The notes under the pieces are model-generated. The model did not search any database. It had not been told where the DNA came from and saw nothing but the letters and a program-made list of their open reading frames with translations. The position numbers and the translations under genes are program-made. Below are positions 9,418 through 17,669 of a stretch of DNA of 36,133 nucleotides, piece after piece (within the stretch, counting starts at the first letter, position 1; each line of letters begins with the position of its first letter). Source of the stretch: Caldisericia bacterium (GTDB lineage: Bacteria; Caldisericota; Caldisericia; JAAYUI01); contig JAGOOK010000001.1 of NCBI GenBank assembly GCA_017992555.1, positions 1 to 36,133 of the forward strand, given 5' to 3'.

Positions 9418-10351
9418 TAGGATTATTGCTACAGAAGATGGTCAGAAAAAAAGGGCGGGTAAGAAAACGCCCTTTTTTTCTGGTCCTATCTGGCATGAAA
9501 TCGTAAGGTATTCAGAACTTGTTATAGGGGCTGTGATATTTGGCTTTGGTCAGGTAACTTTTCTTGTTCCAGCACAATTGGCTCCAGGTGGGTTGAATGG
9601 TTTTGGCATTATCATCAATAGTGCCACCGGTTTTCCCGTAGGTCTTGCGTATTTTCTCATGAACATCCCGGGGTTTCTATGGGCGTTCAAACTTCTTGGG
9701 CCAAGGTACCTCTTAAGGACCGGCGTTGCCATTGCTGTTTCATCAGCTACCATGGATTTATGTGCCATGTTTATAGTCCCAAAACTCAATATCTTTCCAA
9801 ATGGGCCGGACTATGTTTTGGCATCCATATTTGGAGGAGTTCTCCTTGGGATAGGTGTCGGCCTGATTTTCAGAAGCGGAGGAAGTGCCGGAGGAACCGA
9901 GGTCATTTCCCAGCTTTTATACTGGTCGACTGGCTATGAATATGGAAAAGCTGTCCTAGTTCTTGATTCGGTTATCATAGCTATTGTGACATTGTATTTT
10001 AGAAATATTCAACTGGCCCTTTATTCAATCATCACCCTTTTTATCTATTCAATGGTTTTGAATATGGTTGCGTCTGGGATGACGTCAACAAAACTTGTGA
10101 TAATCATCACCAACGAGTGCGATAAGATAAGAAATGTAATTATGGAGAAACTTGGAAGAGGCGTTACGATATTGGATGCTGAAGGCGGCTATCGCTTTGA
10201 TCCCAAGAAAATGGTTATTTGTGCAGTTCCTCAATCTCAGGTAAGCAGGATAAAAGAGTTTGTTAGGGAGGTTGATCAGGAATCTTTTATGATGGTGTCT
10301 GACCTCTCAGAGGTTGTTGGGAAAGGTTTTGAGAGAAAATTGCCCAAGTAA
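9401..10351 (+). CDS. YitT-family membrane protein (DUF161 plus C-terminal DUF2179)
   Basis: I chose GTG 9401 because GGAG lies 6 nt upstream (9391-9394). The open frame extends back to 9257, but that would put 161 bp inside the dockerin coding sequence. The resulting 316-residue protein has a polar N-terminal tail, then about five or six hydrophobic helices beginning at YSELVIGAVIFGFG, including the family-typical GGSAGGTEVI segment. A soluble C-terminal domain of about 90 residues (GVTILDAEGGY, VSDLSEVVGKGF) matches DUF2179. YitT proteins are widespread inner-membrane proteins of unsettled function, and I propose no substrate. The 17-bp overlap with the protease gene implies translational coupling. 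A terminator-like hairpin falls within codons 15-27. Confidence 0.88.
   Translation: MKNQNNRIIATEDGQKKRAGKKTPFFSGPIWHEIVRYSELVIGAVIFGFGQVTFLVPAQLAPGGLNGFGIIINSATGFPVGLAYFLMNIPGFLWAFKLLGPRYLLRTGVAIAVSSATMDLCAMFIVPKLNIFPNGPDYVLASIFGGVLLGIGVGLIFRSGGSAGGTEVISQLLYWSTGYEYGKAVLVLDSVIIAIVTLYFRNIQLALYSIITLFIYSMVLNMVASGMTSTKLVIIITNECDKIRNVIMEKLGRGVTILDAEGGYRFDPKKMVICAVPQSQVSRIKEFVREVDQESFMMVSDLSEVVGKGFERKLPK
9445..9480 (+). terminator. Terminator-like hairpin inside the first codons of the yitT-like gene
   Basis: A 13-bp perfect stem (GAAAAAAAGGGCG, 9445-9457, with CGCCCTTTTTTTC, 9468-9480) encloses a 10-nt loop and contains a seven-T run (9473-9479). It lies 28 bp after the protease stop, where a terminator for the protease transcript is expected. 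With the GTG 9401 start it is also inside yitT coding sequence. Ribosomes translating the gene would disrupt it, so it could act as a translation-sensitive attenuator. No later in-frame start precedes the first membrane helix. Confidence 0.7.
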
Positions 10352-10591
10352 AGATGTCATTTCTAAAATGACTCACAAGAAATTATTATCTATACTCATT
10401 TTCTTTTGATCATCTAAAATAACCTGTTATTTTTGAATTTTTAAGAAACCAACAGGGGGAAAGTACCCCTCCCAAAAAAATCTATCCATTTTTTTTGTTA
10501 TAAATCTTTGAACTCAAACTATCATATTACTAAATTAAATTATCCTTTAATGCAGTCGCATATACCAAGATAACAATGTAAAAACCAATAA
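10352..10591. other. AT-rich convergent intergenic region, no gene seen
   Basis: This stretch separates the plus-strand unit from the minus-strand propeller genes. I see no coding frame with a ribosome-binding site and no tRNA-like fold. It holds three weak inverted repeats: GTCATTT/AAATGAC (10356-10372), the AT-only AAAATAA/TTATTTT (10416-10433), and AGGGG/CCCCT with a 7-nt loop (10454-10470). The second is followed by a T-rich stretch and might weakly terminate the yitT transcript. None is convincing alone. Confidence 0.6.
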
Positions 10592-10619
10592 AAAAGCCCG
10601 AGGATATCCTCGGGCTTTT
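10592..10619. terminator. Bidirectional intrinsic terminator between convergent units
   Basis: A perfect 28-bp palindrome has a 12-bp stem (AAAAGCCCGAGG with CCTCGGGCTTTT) and an ATAT loop at 10604-10607. Read on the minus strand it ends in six Ts and lies 17 bp beyond the propeller-gene stop, so it is the natural terminator of that operon. Read on the plus strand it has a shorter T run and could also stop transcripts coming from the yitT side. Confidence 0.9.
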
Positions 10620-10635
10620 AAGATAGGTTTTGATC

Positions 10636-13404
10636 TTATGGTCGGATTTGTTTTGTGAGAATTATTGATTTTGTTGTGGCATCGTAGGCGACCTCAGCCC
10701 CGAATGCCTCGGCTATAAATCTGAATGGTACTGTTACTCTTCCGGACTTATGTGTTTCAGGAGGAGGTGATACTTTTACACGCTTCCCATTTACGATGGC
10801 CTCTGTTTTATTCACAACCATAGTTATTTTTATTTGGCCATATTTTATCGAGATGCTCTTGGTTTTCCCCTCATAGCCAACTTCGGCCCCAAACGCATCT
10901 GCGATTGCCCTCAATGGGACCATTGTTGTCCCACCTTTTATATAAGGCGGAGGATTAATTTGTACCTCAACTCCATCAACCATCATGGTTTGACTGCCAA
11001 CAGTGAGCTCCACTCTCTTTTCGGCAATGTTTATAATTACAACATCAGCCATTGTTTTGTTGCCTGATTCGTCGGTTACTTCAATCTTGAATACATTTTT
11101 ACTTGGGGCCGGTTTTAGTGGGACAGTAATAGCGAATGTATTTGGGGCATTTTGTTTTCCATTTATTTCAATGCCACCAAAAATAGCTTTAGCGGTTACG
11201 GTTTCATTGGCGCTACCCATAATTACATAGGAATCCTGATTTACCAGGTCCCCTATCTTATCGATCGTTATTTTGGGTGGCGTAACATCTTTTACCATTT
11301 CAACTTTTACAGGCAGCTCTAGTTCACCCTTTGGCCATTTGATTATGACGATACCAGTGTGTGTTTTACTTAGTGCAAGGCCATTCGTTGATATCTCAAA
11401 TTCAAAAGTAGCTTCGTTGTCCGCTGGAATAATTATTTCTTCTCCTGGAACTTTTAACCATGGTGTGGCAGACTTGCAGCTTATCTTATATTCCTTTTTT
11501 GCTTGGTTGATGATCTGGAAAGATTTTTTGATGTTTTCACCCTGCTTTACCCCAGCCAGTTCAATTTCTTTTGGTGCAAGGAGTGGTGGTGGGTTATATG
11601 TTTTTTGGACTTGGATAGTGATTTCGCCTTCGCCATAATTATATTCAAGCTCTGCTTTTTCGGTCACAATTTGATCCATCTCAAGTGATTCAGGATTTGC
11701 TGTCGCTTTGATGGTTATTGTGTTTTCAGGGTCAATTTTCCCGCTTGAAGGATCAAATGTAATCCACTTGCTTTTTGTAGATATTTTGAATTTTGCTTCG
11801 TATGGTTCGGGGTTTTTTATTGTGAATTCGATTGTACGTGTCGTGTCTTGTTCAACTTCGCCAAAATCCAATATTTCTGTAAACTCCAGTGGCTGTTTCA
11901 TATAAACTTCAACATTTGTAGATGCAGAGAGCTTACCAATTGAGGCTGTAATAGTACAATTCCCCTTTTCAGTTGGAAGGAAAACTCCAAACTGATCGAT
12001 TGTGCCATATTTTGGAGGATCAACTTTCCAAACTGGTTGCAAACCAATGATTTTTTTGCCATCCTGGTCAAGAACTGTTGCTTCAAATTGCATCTTTTCA
12101 TTTACAAAAGCGGTTGGATTCTTTGGAGAAATATCAATTGAAGTTGGTTTTGGACCAGATTTCCCCTCGAAGCAGATTATGTTGTTGTCTATTGTTGAAA
12201 CAATGACCATGTTGTCCAGAACGGCTGGTGATGTTGAAACAGCTCCATTGGTCTCATATTTCGCTGCTATTTTTCCAGAAAGTTTGTTTATACAGTAAAG
12301 ATTATTATCGTAGCATCCAACAAGAATGTATTTTCCAAAAATTGTAGGAGAACCAATTACCCTTTCTGGCAATGTAAGGTTCCATTTCTCTTTTCCTGTT
12401 TCCACATCGAGCCCGTACATTTTTGAGTCCACACAGCCAAAAAAAACTGAATTTGAATCTTGATCAACTGCAAAACCAAAAAAGATGTCATCTTCGGTTT
12501 TAAATTTCCATAAGACTTTACCTTTTTCTTGGTCAACACAAATTACTGTATTTGGTGTTGGCTTATCTTCATCATCATTTGCAAAATAATTTGCATTAGA
12601 AGCCCTTTGCTCTATTGATGCAATGATTTTGTCTTTGTATGAAGAAATGTTTGCCAAACCTGTTCCACCATTGCCAACAAATGAACTCCAAATTTGACGA
12701 CCATTTGATGGAGATAAACAATAAAGATTATCCATTAATACAAATAATTTATTATTGGATATGATTGGAGATGAATAGGAGTAGTAATTTGGACTACTTG
12801 TAATTTTATCAAGCCAGATCTTTCCTCCCGACATGGAAAAACATGCGATTTTCCCAGGACCAAAAGTTGTGTATATCTGGTCGTTGTAGATTGTTGGTTT
12901 CGGGGAGTAAATGATTGTTTGCATTACCTCTGAGATGTCAACATCATAGCTCCATAGGGGCATGCCGCTTTTTGTTGAAAAACATTTCATGCCCATAGCA
13001 TCACCATAAAAAACTTTCTCGCCTGAAGTTGCCATTTGGGAAAATAGCATTGGAAGATCTAGCTGTCTTGACCATATGATTTTGCCATCGGTTGATCTCA
13101 GGCAATGCATCCTTATTTTTTTAAAATCAAGATCTTCTGTGATGGTATAAATTTGCCCTTTTGCAGTCACAAGTGACTGCACACCAATTAAGTCTGATTC
13201 AGGCATCTTGGATTCCCATTTTTTCTTCAGAAGTGAAACATCTTCAATGCAATGATCTTGAGCAACACCTGAATGTTCTTCATCTCCACCAAACATTGGA
13301 TAAATGCAACTGTTGTTGTCATCATCATCTTCTGCGGTTATCATCGGCGGTGTGATTGAGCAAAAGACCACCAGTGAAATCAAAATAGCGATAGTTTTTT
13401 TCAT
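10636..13404 (-). CDS. Exported PQQ-type beta-propeller protein with Big_2-like, Ig-like and stalk domains
   Basis: I chose the ATG at 13404 (MKKTIAILISL) because GGGAGGGC lies just upstream. A GTG at 13419 in the same frame overlaps the preceding stop and lacks that spacing. The 922-residue protein has a Sec signal peptide and then a PQQ-type (PF13360-like) propeller at about 25-415, with blade motifs such as GKIIWS, GKVLWKF and GKEKWNL. A Big_2-like Ig (about 418-500), two Ig domains of the DFGEVE type resembling the ASPM/SPD-2/Hydin family (about 501-705), a glucodextranase-B-like Ig (about 705-788) and copper-amine-oxidase-N repeats (about 790-922; TTMVPLRAIADAFGAEV) follow. No quinoprotein dehydrogenase active-site features are evident, so it is probably structural or binding. 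It lies 11 bp behind its two-propeller paralogue and is probably co-transcribed with it. Confidence 0.88.
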   Translation of the reverse strand: MKKTIAILISLVVFCSITPPMITAEDDDDNNSCIYPMFGGDEEHSGVAQDHCIEDVSLLKKKWESKMPESDLIGVQSLVTAKGQIYTITEDLDFKKIRMHCLRSTDGKIIWSRQLDLPMLFSQMATSGEKVFYGDAMGMKCFSTKSGMPLWSYDVDISEVMQTIIYSPKPTIYNDQIYTTFGPGKIACFSMSGGKIWLDKITSSPNYYSYSSPIISNNKLFVLMDNLYCLSPSNGRQIWSSFVGNGGTGLANISSYKDKIIASIEQRASNANYFANDDEDKPTPNTVICVDQEKGKVLWKFKTEDDIFFGFAVDQDSNSVFFGCVDSKMYGLDVETGKEKWNLTLPERVIGSPTIFGKYILVGCYDNNLYCINKLSGKIAAKYETNGAVSTSPAVLDNMVIVSTIDNNIICFEGKSGPKPTSIDISPKNPTAFVNEKMQFEATVLDQDGKKIIGLQPVWKVDPPKYGTIDQFGVFLPTEKGNCTITASIGKLSASTNVEVYMKQPLEFTEILDFGEVEQDTTRTIEFTIKNPEPYEAKFKISTKSKWITFDPSSGKIDPENTITIKATANPESLEMDQIVTEKAELEYNYGEGEITIQVQKTYNPPPLLAPKEIELAGVKQGENIKKSFQIINQAKKEYKISCKSATPWLKVPGEEIIIPADNEATFEFEISTNGLALSKTHTGIVIIKWPKGELELPVKVEMVKDVTPPKITIDKIGDLVNQDSYVIMGSANETVTAKAIFGGIEINGKQNAPNTFAITVPLKPAPSKNVFKIEVTDESGNKTMADVVIINIAEKRVELTVGSQTMMVDGVEVQINPPPYIKGGTTMVPLRAIADAFGAEVGYEGKTKSISIKYGQIKITMVVNKTEAIVNGKRVKVSPPPETHKSGRVTVPFRFIAEAFGAEVAYDATTKSIILTKQIRP

Positions 13405-13415
13405 TCTGCCCTCCC

Positions 13416-16400
13416 TCACGGCATTTTGTCCATGTTAAGTGTTATTGTTTTTGTTTTTGGATCCCATTCCACCTGCGCGCCAAGCGCTTCAGCAATAAAC
13501 CTAAACGGGACCATTGTCTTCCCGTTGTAGATGATTGCCGGTGGTTTTATCAATTTGGTCTCTCCATCGACGATTGCAGTCTGGGAGCCAATAAATATGA
13601 TTATCTTTCTTCCATCAAGCGTTATTGTGACAGAGTTGGTTTCCTTGTTGAATTCTGTTGTGGCATCAAAAGCATCGGCAATTGCCCTTACGGGCACCAT
13701 TGTTGCCCCACGAAGTATAGTTGGTGGTGGGTTTATGGCCACTGATTTCCCGTTTACAGTCATGGTTGCTACCCCAACAGTCATGACGACCCTTCTTCTT
13801 TTTATATTGACAACGAGTACCTCTTTGACCGTTTTGTTTCCTGATTTGTCAGTACTTTCAATTATTATTGTTTTTTTAGAAGGTGCTTGGACAACTTTTA
13901 TTTTTGCGCTGAACTGGGTTCCAGTGAGTTTTGCCTGAACCCCATCCACAATCACAGAGCAGCCTTTTTCTGTTTCTCCGGTAATTTCTGCTTCTGTTGC
14001 GTTGTATATCGTTATGGTATCGGAAATTTTGATTTGCGGAGGCGTTTTGTCTGGCAAGGCATTGACTTTTACGGGTACCTCGACATTTCCAAGGGGCCAA
14101 TCAAACATGACTAGTCCATTGTATGTTTTGTTCCCTTCAAATTCCCAAGTTTCGATGGTTATTGTAACCGACCCATCCTTGCCAGCTTTGATTGCTACAC
14201 TTTCAGGGCTGTATTTGATCCAGTTAGCACTGGAAGAAATGGCCATTTGAACATCGTTTTTTGTGTTGTTTGATATTATGATCGTTCTGGATTGTATTTG
14301 CGAAACTTGGATGTCCCCAATATCAATTTCTGTTCTTGAGAATGATATTCCCTTGCCTACCACTTTCACCTTGATGTCTTTTTTGCCATCTCCCCAATCA
14401 AGATTCAGTTTTCCTGTTAACCAGGCGCCATCAGGCAGTTTATCCGGCACAGTCCTGATTTTTAGAGTGTATGTTTCACCTTTCTGGATATGAACACTTG
14501 GCAGCGAGCATTCAAACCACTCGTCGCTCTCACTAATTCTAATATCAATTGAGGTGCAAGACTGGTTTTTTACCTTTAACTCCAGGTTTTTTTCCACACC
14601 AGGCTCGACCGTACCAAAGTCAATTTCATCCGAACATTCGGGTGGTATTTTTCCTACAACTTCTATGTCTAGGCTTGCCTCAAGCTTTTCTGTGTGGCAT
14701 ATTATTTTGCATTTGCCGATGCTTATTGCTTTGAGGACACCCTTATCGCTTATTGTAACAATCCCTTCTGGTTCTGATGCCCAGGACACTGGATAACCTC
14801 TCATCTGATTGTCTTTTGCATCCAGCACTGCGCCTTCAAGCTGAACTGTTTGTTCCAGCTCTACCTTTTCTCCAATATTTCTGATCTCAAGTTTTGTTGG
14901 GACCGCATTTTCATCGTTGTTCAAACAATAAACGATCCCTTCATTGTCGACTGCATAAAGGTCCCCATTTACAAGAATTACACCACTTGCGACGGGCGCT
15001 TTTGTTGGAACTGTCCATATTAAGGAACCAGCGTTTTTGTCGATGCAGAATATTTTTGAAGCTGTATTGCCAAAAAAGAGTTTGTCGCCGCTTAAAACTG
15101 GCGTTGCTGATATCATGCCTTCGGAATTGAAGATCCATTTCCTTGTACCTTTTTTTGCATCAAGGCAGTACATGAAACCATCACTGCACCCAAAATACAC
15201 AAATTCACCGTCTGAGATGATACTTGAGTAAATCTTCCCCTCAATTTTTGAGGACCATACATTTTTCCCAGATACTAGATCAATGCAATTAACGAATGTT
15301 TGTTCTGATGCACCTATGATGTTGGTAGATGCAATAGAGGTAACAATAAAAATATTGCCATTACTTATTGATGGAGAATTTGTTGGTTTTCCACTAAGGG
15401 ATGATTCCCAGATTATTAATCCTGTGCTGGATTCAATGCAATATAACTTGCTGGCTGATACAGCGTACACTTTCCCTTTGTCATATGCTGGATATGCGGA
15501 TACACTTTCTCCTAGTGGAGTAGACCAGATTTTTTCTCCTGTCTCGGAGGCAACACTATATAGATTCCCATCGCTGGCCGTGAAGAATATTCTGCCCGGT
15601 CTGCTTATGGGCTTAATATTTACTTTGCTATTTTTATCGGCATCTATTTTGAAGCTCCATCGTTCTTTTCCGGTTTCCGCACTCATCGAATATAGTTCGT
15701 AGCCGCAACCAAAGAGGATATTACCACCTTCAATAGAGGCCGAGCCCTCATTTGTTGATTCCATGGATTCATTCCAGAGTTTTTCACCGCTTGATTTTTT
15801 TAGGCAGAACAATTTTCCATAGTGATTTGAATTCGCGAGTGCAATAAAAATTTTTGACTGGTCAGAGAGCAGCAAGTAGTTTGATTCACCAGCTTTTAAT
15901 GCTGTTGTCCATGCTTTTTTCAAGTAATTTGATGTCGGTGCACATTTGGGGTCGCAAGTGAAGCTGTGAGCGGATGTTTTGCCAAAATTCTTCCATTCAC
16001 ATGAATTTGGATCCTCTTCTGATCCTGACAGTGTGTATGCCATCAATTCAACGCTGGCTTCCAAAGGTCCAGAACTTATTGTAATTTTACCTTTATAAAT
16101 GCCACTTTGGGCCATTTTATCAGGAATCAGGGAAACTTTGATTTTTCCATCCTGGCGCCCGCTAAGCGATATTTTTGTTTTATCTATCCTTATCCAGTCA
16201 CCATTTGTTATGGTAACTTTGAACTCCTGTTGGGATTGTTGGTTGTTTCTGACATTGATTTCTCTTTCCAGCTTTTGGCCAGATGTGATTTCGCCAAAAT
16301 CAATAATGTGCTGATTGACGATTGATTCAGTATAACAGTGCAAAGTTCCATCGGCTTCTCCAACAACTACCATATTGTTGGAGATTGAGAAGGAACTACC

Positions 16401-17531
16401 CGCGTATGAATCCAAACTGGCTTGCCATAGTGTTGCACCTGTTTCGAGATCAAGCGCGTATGCTATTCCTTTGCCAAAAGTCAGATACACAATTCCATTT
16501 GAGATGGCTGGATTTGTTACGGAACCAATATCTGCAAACTTTTTCCAAATGATTTTTCCTGATGTAATATCGATACCATATATATTGCAATCCGATGATT
16601 TTTCTATGTTCTGTTTATCGGGATCCATTGTGCCAATGACCAACATATTTCCTGATATTCCAGGAGTGCTCGCGATTGGATGATCAAGTTTGATCATCCA
16701 GACTTCATTTCCGGTATTTGCATCAACACAATACAACTGTCCTTTAGAATTTCCAAAATAAATCTTCCCATCTTTGTAGGCCGAGCTTGCAATAAAATCA
16801 TTATCTGATTGGCCATATGTTTTTTTCCAGGCAATAGCTCCATTTTCCTGGTTTAAACAATAAATTGTTCCATCAGATGCGCCTATGTATAACTTCCCAT
16901 TGGAGCAGACCGGTGAAGATGAATAAACCATAGCCCCTATTTTTGTCTTCCATTTCATTGCCCCTGATGTGGCATCAAGGCAATAAATGAAATTGTTTTC
17001 ATCAAATGTGCCGAAAAAAACACTCGATCCAACCACAACTGGTGAACACATGACAGGACATTTTGTATCAAATTTCCAGAGCTCTTTGCCATCGAGTGCA
17101 TTGAAGCAATAAAATTTGCATCCACGAAATAACTCTTCAGATGGTTTATAACCTGCGAAACAGCCGGAGTAGACTTTCCCACCATAGACAGCAGGAGCAC
17201 AATAGTTTCCATAGCCGCTCATTCTTGCCTTCCATATTTCTTTGCCGGTTGTCAAATCAAGACAATGTAAACTGGCATTTGGAGTGCTTCTCGCATGATC
17301 ACAAAAAAATACCTTTCCATTAGACATGACAGCTGGCGAGTCTATTCTTCCATTTGCAGTAAAAGTCCAAAGCTCTCTAAGTTCCGCAGAGCCTGGGCCG
17401 CATGATGAATAACCTTGTGATTCAGCTGTACCATGGAAAAAATTCCAATCACAGTTATCACTTGCAATGGCAGTGGTCAGTGTTGTTGTAATAAAAATAG
17501 CTATTATTGCCAAAAACATTGTCCTCTTCAT
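13416..17531 (-). CDS. Exported protein with two PQQ-type propellers, Big_2-like, Ig-like and stalk domains
   Basis: ATG 17531 follows AGGAGGGA. The frame opens 39 bp earlier, but that extension is non-hydrophobic and lacks a better ribosome-binding site. The 1371-residue protein has a Sec signal peptide (MKRTMFLAIIAIFITTTL), a first PQQ-type propeller (about 30-400), an Ig of the DFGEI type (about 400-503) and a second propeller (about 510-870). It then has a Big_2-like domain (about 880-957), two further Ig domains (about 960-1155), a glucodextranase-B-like Ig (about 1155-1243) and paired copper-amine-oxidase-N repeats (about 1243-1368). Blade signatures such as YCLDATSGAMKWKTKI recur many times. 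The C-terminal 500 residues match the layout of the downstream gene, so the pair arose by duplication. No catalytic domain is visible, and a surface structural or ligand-binding role is inferred. Confidence 0.88.
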   Translation of the reverse strand: MKRTMFLAIIAIFITTTLTTAIASDNCDWNFFHGTAESQGYSSCGPGSAELRELWTFTANGRIDSPAVMSNGKVFFCDHARSTPNASLHCLDLTTGKEIWKARMSGYGNYCAPAVYGGKVYSGCFAGYKPSEELFRGCKFYCFNALDGKELWKFDTKCPVMCSPVVVGSSVFFGTFDENNFIYCLDATSGAMKWKTKIGAMVYSSSPVCSNGKLYIGASDGTIYCLNQENGAIAWKKTYGQSDNDFIASSAYKDGKIYFGNSKGQLYCVDANTGNEVWMIKLDHPIASTPGISGNMLVIGTMDPDKQNIEKSSDCNIYGIDITSGKIIWKKFADIGSVTNPAISNGIVYLTFGKGIAYALDLETGATLWQASLDSYAGSSFSISNNMVVVGEADGTLHCYTESIVNQHIIDFGEITSGQKLEREINVRNNQQSQQEFKVTITNGDWIRIDKTKISLSGRQDGKIKVSLIPDKMAQSGIYKGKITISSGPLEASVELMAYTLSGSEEDPNSCEWKNFGKTSAHSFTCDPKCAPTSNYLKKAWTTALKAGESNYLLLSDQSKIFIALANSNHYGKLFCLKKSSGEKLWNESMESTNEGSASIEGGNILFGCGYELYSMSAETGKERWSFKIDADKNSKVNIKPISRPGRIFFTASDGNLYSVASETGEKIWSTPLGESVSAYPAYDKGKVYAVSASKLYCIESSTGLIIWESSLSGKPTNSPSISNGNIFIVTSIASTNIIGASEQTFVNCIDLVSGKNVWSSKIEGKIYSSIISDGEFVYFGCSDGFMYCLDAKKGTRKWIFNSEGMISATPVLSGDKLFFGNTASKIFCIDKNAGSLIWTVPTKAPVASGVILVNGDLYAVDNEGIVYCLNNDENAVPTKLEIRNIGEKVELEQTVQLEGAVLDAKDNQMRGYPVSWASEPEGIVTISDKGVLKAISIGKCKIICHTEKLEASLDIEVVGKIPPECSDEIDFGTVEPGVEKNLELKVKNQSCTSIDIRISESDEWFECSLPSVHIQKGETYTLKIRTVPDKLPDGAWLTGKLNLDWGDGKKDIKVKVVGKGISFSRTEIDIGDIQVSQIQSRTIIISNNTKNDVQMAISSSANWIKYSPESVAIKAGKDGSVTITIETWEFEGNKTYNGLVMFDWPLGNVEVPVKVNALPDKTPPQIKISDTITIYNATEAEITGETEKGCSVIVDGVQAKLTGTQFSAKIKVVQAPSKKTIIIESTDKSGNKTVKEVLVVNIKRRRVVMTVGVATMTVNGKSVAINPPPTILRGATMVPVRAIADAFDATTEFNKETNSVTITLDGRKIIIFIGSQTAIVDGETKLIKPPAIIYNGKTMVPFRFIAEALGAQVEWDPKTKTITLNMDKMP

Positions 17532-17556
17532 ATTTGTCCCTCCTATGGCAACAAGT

Positions 17557-17584
17557 ATTGTAGATAACAAAGTTTAAATTTCAA
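17557..17584 (-). promoter_or_regulatory. Sigma-70-type promoter for the PQQ-propeller operon
   Basis: Read on the minus strand: TTGAAA (17579-17584), a 16-bp spacer and TACAAT (17557-17562). It lies between the rpoC terminator and the ATG at 17531 and would give a very short leader. The octamer AGTTTAAA occurs on both sides of the -35 box (17571-17578 and 17591-17598, 20 bp apart). A second possible -10 (TATAAT at about 17600-17606) lacks a recognisable -35. Confidence 0.6.
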
Positions 17585-17617
17585 CAGCCCAGTTTAAACT
17601 ATTATAGGTAATAAAAT

Positions 17618-17648
17618 AAAAAAGGCGACCCGTATGGGTCGCCTTTTT
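17618..17648 (-). terminator. Intrinsic terminator of the rpoB-EF-G-rpoC operon
   Basis: A 13-bp stem (17619-17631 with 17636-17648; core GGCGACCC/GGGTCGCC) has a 4-nt loop. On the minus strand it ends in a six-T run. It lies 21 bp beyond the rpoC stop. Confidence 0.92.
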
Positions 17649-17669
17649 GTAAACTTTTGTTTACGAAAG

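Noticed and set aside
10352-10635. Small RNA or tRNA gene in the convergent gap
   Set aside because: No cloverleaf or promoter-terminator pair is visible. The only strong structure is the shared palindromic terminator.
10636-17531. PQQ-dependent dehydrogenases
   Set aside because: The propeller blades match the general PQQ-repeat pattern, but I see no cofactor-binding or catalytic residues and the remainder is Ig and stalk domains.
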